A DNA stretch of 64,000 nucleotides from Capitella teleta (taxonomy: Eukaryota; Annelida; Polychaeta; Capitellidae). The notes beneath the pieces were generated by a model, which was not told where the DNA came from, ran no database searches, and saw nothing but the letters and a program-made list of their open reading frames with translations. The stretch is from positions 43,662 to 107,661 of the forward strand of contig KB308597.1 in the NCBI GenBank assembly GCA_000328365.1. Direction: 5' to 3'. The translations under genes and the position numbers were made by a program. This document shows, in pieces, positions 54,901-64,000 of this stretch (positions are counted from its first letter, which is position 1; each line of letters starts with the position of its first letter).

Positions 54901-57900
54901 GGAGGCATGATGACGCAACGGGGCGGGTGTTCATCTCAGCCGAATGTAGGACGTGACAGGATGTGTCCATCACGCCCTAATGGACTCCAGCTGCGATTTC
55001 GCCTAAAAGGAATCGAGGAAAGCGCTGCTGAGACGAAGGAGGGGGGGGACCACGACATTGAAGGCAGACGGCAGCACATATCAATGCCAAGGTCAAGTTT
55101 CAACAGGTCTGGCCCTGGATTTCTTGCTGAGATCTACACAGGAGGCGCACCCGTCCATTATCATTAATCAAGGCCAGTGTTGTCAACGCTGTCGCAGTTC
55201 AAAGGGTTGAAGGGCCCCGGCATCGCTGCAGGACATTATCAGCCGCCAACAGCACCGCGGTCTCTCCCTGTTCTGCGATGCACTGCATGGCCACGTGACA
55301 TCACAGTAAATCCCCGCGGGGTGAGCAAAGGAAGACGGTTGGACAGTGATTCGGTGAAGCCACTCAATCGTCGAATGGTCAACTCTTGTCGATACAAGAG
55401 GCCGGCGGATGATGGATGCGTTTCCACAAGAGCTATAAGCAAATCAAGTGGGACGTGGTTCTAGGAACCAGTAACAGTGCCCACTCGCTGCATTGAAGTG
55501 CATCTGGAGAGCACTGGCTAACCCACGTTAAGCGCAAAACAATCCAGCCACTAAGCTGGCATTGTGTTGCGTCGCTCTCGGAATCAGAACCGCAATTACA
55601 CCCCCACAAAACAGAACACGTCTGTCTGTCCATCAGTACGCTTCACATCGCAGGACGTGATCTCATCCGCCGCAATCGAATTTCTCTGATCAGATCACTC
55701 GGGATGAAGTTATGTTGACGGACTGACCATGAGGTGGACACTCTAATAAAATGACAGGGACTGATTACATTGACATAGATATAAATCTCTGGGAGTGACA
55801 TCAGTTGAGTCATTGTATTACACAGCAGGGGTGAGTCAGCAGTGGCCTAATTGTGTATGGGGCCCCTAGTAGAAGGACAGGCGCTTTGGTATAGGCGGGC
55901 TGTGTTGTGGGTCGGCCGCATGTGATGCAGTTGATGCCAGGAGACGGAACGTGAGGACCACATTCCGCACGAACACCCTGCGATTCCCACATTAGGCCAA
56001 TGCATATATTTGCCATATGCAGCACTCCGGGGAGGATTGGGGTGGCATCGTCTGTCTGGTGTATAATGGAATTGAACGGGTATATATGGGTGAGGCAGGT
56101 CATGCGTGGGGGGAAATTAAGCTATGGAAATGCCGATTCCATTATTGCAAATTATTGCTTTGACTTACCTTTTTTGGTACAGTGGCTGGTCGTGTGCACG
56201 TGGTGACCTGCCTGCATGCCGCTGGGTGCTCCAGCGTTGTCGCTGAGGGTGCTGCAGGGCAAGCTGACGTGTCCTCCGTTGGAGCCTCGTTCACGTAGCA
56301 GATCTGGAGGTTCATGCCGCTCTGGAGCCTGGCCTGGAGGCTGGGTTTACGGAGCGCCCTCTCGCCTCCGTAATAGTCCTCATCAGCACAAGTCATCGCC
56401 AGGCGTCGGCGAATCTCTTCGCGTTCATTTCGACGTGACTGCAAAAGACGATGAAGAGGAATGTACACCTTGAGAAGGTAGTGGTATCGCAGGGTGCGCA
56501 GCATTGCCGCACACTCGGACTGGTCACTGGTCACGGCGTGCACTGTGAATCCGAGCGGACACTCGGACGGCGACGAACTGCCGCACGATGACGGACTGCA
56601 GGCACTGATGCTGCTCGAACTGGACGACGAGCAAATGCTGCTCTCACTGCTGCTGCGGCACATCATGGTGCACGCGGGACGGCGTGCTGGCGGAGACTGA
56701 CCAACGCGCAACGCAGTCACCAGTCTCCTTTCAGCACTTGAATCAATACGCAGCCGCAGCCGCCACAGAAGCTGCAGCCGCAGCAGCAGCAACAGGCGGA
56801 GTTGCAGCAGCGGCATCAGCCGATCCGGAGAGAGATCTGGGCAGCCGAGCAGGACGAATGCATCGATTAAGCGGACACAGGCGAGCAGAGGCAAGAGCGG
56901 CGTCAATCAAGCACGACGATTCCTAGAATTGGCTCTTCTAGAAGACGAACGAGAAGCGCGTCGCTAAGACGACTGAATATTGAATAAGAACCTCACAAAT
57001 GACTTCCTGGTGCGGTACCATTGATTAACAAGCCATCCGATTCACGACAAGCCGGTACGAAAAGTGATTTAGGTCAAGGTCAATGATTGTCATCTTAGAG
57101 GTCATGAAATGGACTGAAGAACTGATGGAGATAAGACGCTGCTTAAGGGATAATTGGTCCGTTATCCTTATCTTGTTTTACCCCGCTTGTAAAGAAAGCT
57201 GTTGGTTGTGGCCCTGCGCGACCGCTGGCAAATTGGATCTCCGTTCTTTATGGCATTATAAGCACAAAGGGCTAGCAACAAGGACAGGGTGCTGCTACTA
57301 GAATTACATAATTGAAATGGGGAACTTTTTTTTTACCGAGGACAACAATTCATCGCGCAAATATAATTAATAATAAATAAATAATTAATCATAAATAAAA
57401 AAATAAAGGTAAAATGAGTTGAAATGGGAAATATCAATTATTCCATAATGCCATTATCCATAAAACTCGATCCAAATAAGCAAAAATAAGAACGATATCC
57501 ATTCTAAATCTAAACTAAATCGCTCTTGAAGCCTGATTGGAATCTCTTGGAAATTCTGATCAATACTCATCAGTTCTTCTTTCGGTGCGAGCAGCATGAG
57601 CTCATAGCCAAACATTTATACCCTGGATGCTAATGTCGGTAAATATGTGCACGTGTCGAGATCAGTTTTCCGTTAAACGAAAGTCGTTGGTTTTGTCGGC
57701 AACCCAAAAGGGAGGAAGTGTTATATCGCAGATTCTCAGGGAAATTAAGTTTTCACCTCATGATGAATATTCATGAAGCGATTTTTCATTAGGATTTTAC
57801 TTCAAATAGGTACGCCATAAAATGTGACGTCCTCATTTCAGAGGCCCGTATTGTGCAGTGACCTCTCATAACACAGAATTGCTCTCTCAAACTGTGATCG

Positions 57901-60900
57901 CTCATTTCGTTCAAAGGCCTCGTTGTGGTGAATATTGAATGAACTCTTAGCGGATGTAGGTTTGATAAACATGTTAATTGGAATTCTCGGATATCCTGTT
58001 AGCATCCCCGACACCGGATACGGATATCAGCGCATCCCTAGTAATTGCTCGACGTGCATCAAAAGCAAAATATTATTGTCTTCATCTTCAAACACCATTT
58101 CACTTCTAATGGAGTGAACTTGGAACATGCACGGATAACAAACTAAAGAGTTATCTGAAATTGATTGAATAATCTCTTCGAAGTTTTTCAATAATTTATT
58201 CATGCTCAATTCACACACAACATGAGCATAAAATTTAATAGGAAGGCTGTTTTCAGGTCCTAATTTTACCTTTTTACAATTAAATAATCGAAATTGTACG
58301 AAGCTCACTTATTTCGTATTGGGTTCGTGAGTTCTTCATAGAACAATTCATCAATTTCGGTGCATCATTAATCGATATTCAATCTCCGCATGTAAGACTC
58401 CAATTAAAGAGTCCGCCGGGCTTTGAACTCACGCAGAATGTTATATTCACCCAAACTCTCGTTCCGACGCGAGATGTAACAGACGACCATCCTGAAATCA
58501 CAATCCTCACGGATGATTCAAGAGAGTTTATGCTTAAATTGGTTTATATCGTCATCAGAAATACTAACGAATACTACATTCAAACCAAATTTCAGCATTC
58601 TCTTTCATATCTCATAGGCCACGGACACTCAACCCTCATACATGTCTCCATGCCAACAGACGATCATTATGCAGCCGGAGAGTCCATTAAAGGGGACCTC
58701 TGTTCATTTCGGAACCTGTTTTTCTTGATTCTATTGGCTTTTGTCAGAGATGACAGACACATTTTGGGAAAATCGGTCAGCTATGAATGATGTAGAAGAC
58801 AAATAAAAATACGAACTTCTTACTCAAGCAGGATAGCTTGAAACGAGATGAGTGCAAGATTTCTTTTGTGAGAACTGCTGAAAGATCTGCTCACTCGACG
58901 GCTCCCATTGTTAACAACAGGAGAATTACTTTTATGCCGTCACGACGGTATGAAATCGAACGCGAGAAGAAAGCGAGATTTTAAACCTCTCAAATTCGAC
59001 TTATCAAGGAATTGGCCCACAGCAAGTGTAATGTCTAAAACATATGTCAGTCAGAAGGCGTATCTGCTTTTTGGGAGGCATCCTCTATCATCCGTTACTA
59101 GTTCAAAACAATCAGAGGTCCTCTTTAACTTCAATGCCTGGAATCCATACATAGATGTATATAACATGGCTCCAAAAAAGTGTCCAGATATACCACAAAT
59201 GTGACAATGTACATGTAGACAGTGCTTGAATACTGAATAATCGTGGCCAAACAACTGCTTCATATTTTCATTGCTTATATGTTTCATACGAACTGACGAT
59301 GACCTAATTAAATGGTTAAATATAAAACAATTAAAAATAAATTGATTCCCTTGTATACCGCAACTGGCTTTGCTTCTATGCGCTTCACTGTGGAGGTCTA
59401 TAGGTGGCCACCCTCCAACGGACATTGACCCGTGGTGAGGAGAAATATCGCTACCGCATCTGGTAGAATAGAAACTGGTCTCGACATCTATGCTTATTAT
59501 AGTAAATTTAATTATTGCTCATAAAATGGAAAATTCCCTCATCCCAATTTCGATCAATCAGAGTGTGGGTTGTGTTCTAATGACTCCATTTGCAGTGAAT
59601 ACCAATGATAGCAGATCGGATCATGACGATTTCGAATTCAGAAGCACGTATGATCGAATATTCTTTTGGCGTTCGCAGACGTCTTTGCACTGAATCAACC
59701 CATCTTCCTCTGAGCTTGCATCGAAATTTCGCGCCTTTCAGCGAAAATCCACATCGCATCCACAGCCTGTTATATATCGCATAACATACACATAGTTTCT
59801 CACAATGGAGGCCAGAGTGTTAAGGAGTTCATTTGCCATTCAATCATGACCCACAAATCAATGCAGTCACTAATTGGCTGACAAAAGTTACATAACACCG
59901 TCGCCCGGGGAGGGGCATTGAGCAGGCTTCTTCCGATGCTATAATCCCAGCACACATCCGGATCGCGAATTCAATGACCAGCACTTTTACTGCAGCTGAA
60001 GATCGTTTCAAATTGCGTTCAATGGCATCACAACAGTGCGGCATCATAACGCACTTGCGTTGAAATCATAACACCCGGTCAATCATAACGTCGTCTGCAT
60101 GACCTGACCCGGTTTCGATTGCAGATTTAAACTAGGTCATTAAGCACTTTAGGCTCGGAGGATGCGAATGTTTAAGCTGGTCTAATCAGATTCATTTACT
60201 CAGGATGAGACACATCGATCATTCGGGGTCAACGGCCTCTCAGCGGCCGATGTGAGCATCCGGGGAAGATGGAGAGATCTCCCGATCCACTGGCGGAGGG
60301 GGAAGGGGTCGACAATCTCAGAGCGGCTTAACGGCGGGCGCGGGAATTCTATTTATGTCACATTTTATGCGGCTACGAAAGCCACAAGCAAACCACCGAT
60401 GGACTGAAGCCACTGTCGATGCGGTTTGTATGTACTGCAGTGACCATACACAATGCGCAGTGTATACACGCTGTCTAAGGTCTTATTGATCCCAATGCAA
60501 AATCAACAGTTGAAGCTTAAAAGGAGATCCGGTCTTCAAATGGCGCTGCGTGTATGATCTGAGAACAATTGCGCTTTTACGGCTACAGCAACACTCGTCT
60601 GCGTTGCACGGGTGCCAGTGCATGCAGGAATGCACGGCTTGCTCATTTCATTAGATCCCAAGGGGTCTTTCATCCGCATACTTCCCAAGAGAGCAACATA
60701 CAGCGTCCGTTGTGCAGATTGGTAGTCACCGAAGCATGGTATGAACGAAGAGCATACAAAGGAAGGCATCGATCAGCAATCGGATGACATCAGAGCGACA
60801 GTGAAATCAGCGGAGCGATCAGACATTACAGCAGAGCAATGGGTCATGCATACGTGCAGCCCCGTAATATAGGCAACCCGTAATGAATCATTAAGCATTG

Positions 60901-63464
60901 TAGTTACCACATACAATTATGCAATGATGTAATCACAATGCACTCAGTGCCCCCATTCCTTATAAGGGCAGCGATCCCTGGAACACACCGCGAGATGGTC
61001 GTCGCACGAGTAATGGGTGAGGAGATTAGGTGGGAATGATATGACATTATAGCTCAGCCTCCTCAGCATTAGATTGGCGCATCAAAGCCGATTGGTTGAT
61101 TGCTGCACGCCATGAATACATTACGAGGATATAACACTTGATTACGTCCACTGCAGTTATATGCCTCTAGTTCATTATGCATAAGAACTGCCGAGTTGAG
61201 TTACACCACAGCATGCAAATGACGACAGCATGTTGCTCACACGCTGAGAGCAGAAATAGTGAAGCATGTATGAGCCCATGCATTACGCTATGCATAGCTG
61301 AATAATTGAAACTCATTTATGCAGCATCATCTGATATAAGCAACAAGATATGACACGAGACCCTGGCTCACAGCATGCAAATCGCTCATTGCCACTATCC
61401 CATACGAGCGAGATATGTAAATGCGGTTGTTTTAACGGTCGGGAACAAAACAGGTCCCTTGGAGATCAAAACAAGATGTATGCATACACGTGGCAGAATG
61501 GCAACAGTAAAATGCATTCATGAGCGGTGAATAATGAGTTGTTCTCACCCATGAACCGCGGTACAGCGTGCTGTCCGACTCTGAGCGACATTTGCGGCGT
61601 CGCACGACCCAGTTGACGGCCATGTGGCGACACCGTGCGGCTGCAGTGTCGGCGCTATCTGCTCTGGCGGGACACCCTCCTCCCACGCCCAACAGCGTCG
61701 CTTGGTGAAGACATGAGATGGACAGAAGGACGATCACAATGACGCAACTGAGCAACGGAAGAAGAAGAAGAAGGAGCAATGCTATTGATCCCCGCAGACG
61801 AACACGCGGAGTTGTTTCAACCGGCGTCTGCGACTGCGACCAACGAGGCTTTGGGCGGGAAATGGGCGAGACGGGCGCACAATACAGGAGGGCACGCGGC
61901 GCTAAATAAGATCAATAAAAGCGCCGCGTCGTCGTCCACTTTTGACATTAATATTGTTGTCTTGACGTGTGTTGACATGGACGGATATATGTAACAGTAA
62001 GCACAGGGCTTTTAATGTTTGATGTATTGATAGTGAGATGTCACACTGCGCATTATGTGTAAAATAATTATGGATCAGGCGTATTTTTATTTTTCTGTAC
62101 AAGTGCAGCTATAATATTAGCCGAAATATCGCCTGTATGCAAAACACGTAGGTTACCTCCGTGCAAGGCATTCATTAAACTGCCGAGCGTGGGAGTGAGG
62201 GAATAGTCAAACAGGAAGAGGTTTTGTCTGGGCATAGAAAGGCCTACGTTACGACCAGGGAAAATGAAACCATTGCTGAATCGAATTTCCTATAAATGCT
62301 GATGAAAAGACCTCGGAAATCAAACTGAATCAACACAATCAGAACGGAAAGCCGCTTGGACAAAGTGCGTTATGATTCACAATGGACATTAGGAAGTTGC
62401 AAAAATAAGTGCGTTATGATTCTCAATAGCATTGCGTATTTCGTTGATGAATCCCGCCGTATAACACGAATGATGCGCTTGTAAAACGCCGCAACAATGA
62501 ATAAGTAATGCCAAGAAAGAAAGCCAGACTGTTGACCCAACGAACGGACAGCGAACTCTTGACTCGGAAACTGGACCAGAAACCTCGACGGAGTTGACTT
62601 ACGACTCACTTTACGACCGAAACAAATCGAAATTGGCACGCTTAACGAGCACAGGAAGGAAAGAGAGCAAGACCACAGCTCCGAAGTAAAACTGACCGCT
62701 GGTCAAGACGAGCGAGTTTTTTACTTACTTGCATAGCTGACCACCGCCAGGACTAATGCGATCGTACCACGGAGGGCATAGCCGTGGAGGGAACCGTTAT
62801 CAGATAACAAACTCTTATCACCCACCAAACAGGCAGCGTATTTTTTTATTTTTGTTTAACTGTTATCACACGACGTGATAACGTTGGGCGATGAGGGGGT
62901 GGGGGGTAAAAACATTTACGACACATCAATGAGCTCACCATCTGCTTCTGTTCCTCAGCTGAACGGTGCAGATGTTCCTCCAGCATGTTCCAGTCGACTT
63001 GAGGCAGAGTGCTTTCAATGTTGTACACGTCAAACATATCGCATTTCTCCTCTTTCCGGTTGTCCAGACTGCGCTGCTTGGTGCGGCACAGGTTCAGGTT
63101 GCAGTCCGGCTCAACGTCCAGCGGAGAGCTGCCCGTTCCAGAGTCGACCATACTGCACTCACTCATCGGACTCTCGGGCGGTTCGTCGAATCGCGACTCA
63201 GTATCCTGCAGAGCGGCAAACTCCTGCGCCAGACTCAAGTAGCTGATCTTGCGCACTCGTTTAGCGAAGTCCGAGTCTGTCTCTTTGGGCAACTGGGTGA
63301 CGTCATGCTTGACCACTGCGGTCATGGCGGGGGGAGGGTCGGAGGCGAGGTCATCTTCGGGTGAGGACAGAGCGACGATTCCAGAGGACGTATCAGAGGA
63401 CAGATCGTCCTCAGGACATGCTTGTCGGCGACGCTTCAAGAATTCTCGCCACGCTCTCTGGATC
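51940..63464 (-). CDS. SCHIP1: Schwannomin-interacting protein 1, IQ-motif form (IQCJ-SCHIP1-like), 5' incomplete
   Basis: Five exons in gene order: 63464-62939, 56438-56169, 52505-52208, 52151-52058 and 51994-51940 (stop TGA), 1,243 nt or about 414 codons, phases consistent. SCHIP1 binds schwannomin/merlin. The IQCJ-SCHIP1 product sits at axon initial segments and nodes with ankyrin-G and binds calmodulin. The first exon opens at a TTTGTTCAG acceptor with the IQ motif [14 protein letters not shown] (human IQRAWREYLQRQ) and ends [13 protein letters not shown]. Exon 2 has [13 protein letters not shown] and [14 protein letters not shown]. Exon 3 has [19 protein letters not shown] and [14 protein letters not shown]. 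Exon 4 has [20 protein letters not shown], part of the C-terminal leucine-zipper coiled coil. Exon 5 gives a lysine-rich tail ([10 protein letters not shown]). Upstream exons are not identified and probably lie beyond 64000. Confidence 0.92.
52506..56168 (-). other. SCHIP1 intron
   Basis: A 3.66-kb intron between the second and third visible exons. It holds A-rich and TA short repeats near 52990-53035. ATCGCCATGGCAAC at 52959-52972 matches the RFX X-box consensus. No other coding sequence is supported. Confidence 0.5.
56439..56666 (-). CDS. SCHIP1: Candidate alternative first exon of SCHIP1 (76-codon serine-rich N-terminus)
   Basis: Directly upstream of the SCHIP1 exon at 56438-56169 the same frame stays open. 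It has two consecutive ATGs (56666 and 56663) and a serine-rich stretch ([17 protein letters not shown], then [19 protein letters not shown]) that runs without a stop into SRRNEREEI. Read-through of the acceptor would give a protein without the IQ exon. Vertebrate SCHIP1 is known to use alternative first exons, and its long form also has a serine-rich N-terminus. The segment is GC-richer than its surroundings. No promoter is identified. Confidence 0.4.
56667..62938 (-). other. SCHIP1 intron (large)
   Basis: The remaining part of a 6.5-kb intron between the IQ exon and the exon at 56438. It holds three copies of the 12-bp motif: ATCATAACGCAC at 60043-60054, and GTGCGTTATGAT at 62365-62376 and 62409-62420. 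No further exon is recognised. Confidence 0.5.
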
Positions 63465-64000
63465 CTGAACAAAAACAAAACAGAACGAGATTAATCGAAA
63501 TGTGCATTAGAGAAATGAAGCAATTGATTGTGAAGCCACCTTCATAGCCTCCGCGACAGAACCTGACGACGCGAGCGAACAGAGAGATTGCGCAGAGACC
63601 AACGCAATTAACACTTCCACGAAGCGGCAACTGAACAAGAGGCTCGGTGTGCCAGAGGTCGCCAGGGTCAAGGCCGCCGGGCGGGGTGACATTCGAGGGC
63701 GCTGCAGACGGAGATCCCTCGGCGGGACAGACATCGCAGCCACCTGCTGCTCACTGCAGCATCTCAGCAGACAAGCGAAGGAGGAGGAAGAGGAGGGGCG
63801 GGGGGATGTGTTTGCATATTCCCCTCCACCTCAGACGCTGCTGCTGTCCGGCGTCCTTGCACAAATTGACCAACAAAGCAAGCGTTCGTGACCGAACTCG
63901 GTCAGCGTCCGGGGAGGTCCCGCATACGAGCATACGAGATGGTCAGAACTTTTCACCCGCGAATATCTACTAATTTACGTACACGTTACAGAACAAATTG
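63465..64000. other. Sequence upstream of the SCHIP1 IQ exon
   Basis: Probably intron. A minus-strand open frame (63507-63743) ends near a possible donor, ATGAAG-GTGGCT. Its frame does not join to the IQ exon, which needs one leading base, so I do not call it an exon. GGAGGAGGAAGAGGAGGGG-type purine sequence lies near 63780-63800. Confidence 0.4.

Noticed and set aside
56667-56906. Upstream part of the long minus-strand frame before the SCHIP1 exon
   Set aside because: It opens only with a TTG, and its leucine/arginine-rich peptide reflects GCA/CTG-type repeats. Only the part from the tandem ATGs is kept as a candidate.
62846-62938. Continuation of the SCHIP1 IQ exon frame beyond the donor (VSSLMCRKC onward)
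   Set aside because: GTGAGC at 62938 is a good donor, and the next exon joins in phase 0 with SCHIP1-like sequence, so the continuation is intron.
63507-63743. A 78-codon minus-strand frame upstream of the SCHIP1 IQ exon
   Set aside because: The donor-like end is in the wrong phase for the IQ exon, which needs one leading base. The peptide does not resemble the IQCJ N-terminus.

Overview
This is a window of metazoan nuclear DNA: intron-rich genes with GT-AG introns, AT-rich spacers, tRNA-derived SINEs, non-LTR retrotransposon (LINE) remnants, homopolymer runs and one 50-base assembly gap. The genes fit a ciliated, non-vertebrate animal. I cannot name the species. I saw no CRISPR array, operon, tRNA or rRNA gene, and no LTR or capsid-bearing element.

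1717-24597 (+): a complete axonemal dynein heavy chain gene, recognised as DNAH2. By hand I placed 68 constitutive exon positions whose phases join throughout. They give about 4,536 codons, against roughly 4,430 for human DNAH2. The tail, linker, four P-loops (AAA1-4), stalk with microtubule-binding domain, AAA5, AAA6 and C-terminal domain all occur in order.

The most notable signal lies inside this gene. Two adjacent 142-nt exons (17839-17980 and 18221-18362) encode alternative versions of the stalk tip and first helix of the microtubule-binding domain. Frame arithmetic allows only one per mRNA. Two adjacent 155-nt terminal exons (24103-24257 and 24443-24597) encode alternative last 51 residues, each followed by its own poly(A) signal. 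Two further phase-0 open segments flanked by AG/GT (8144-8266 and 17244-17339) look like optional cassettes. One gene may therefore make a set of dyneins that differ in track-binding domain, stalk, tail and C-terminus.

25040-28671: a decayed LINE, then a dispersed repeat rich in AGGTCA half-sites that runs into the gap. 28672-33335 (-): a partial MFS transporter gene of the vesicular amine/acetylcholine transporter (SLC18) type. Its last exons fall in the gap, and one exon start with its splice acceptor is present three times.

33340-51939: mostly gene-free, with two LINE fragments, a second copy of the half-site repeat, an inverted pair of tRNA-SINE copies, and copies of a 12-bp motif (GTGCGTTATGAT) that recurs across the window.

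51940-64000 (-): the 3' five exons of a schwannomin-interacting protein 1 gene (SCHIP1, IQCJ-SCHIP1-like, with an IQ motif). The 5' end lies beyond the window. An open, serine-rich extension of its second visible exon may be an alternative first exon.

The three genes are not functionally linked as a cluster: ciliary motor, vesicular-type transporter, and a cortical/axonal scaffold protein.
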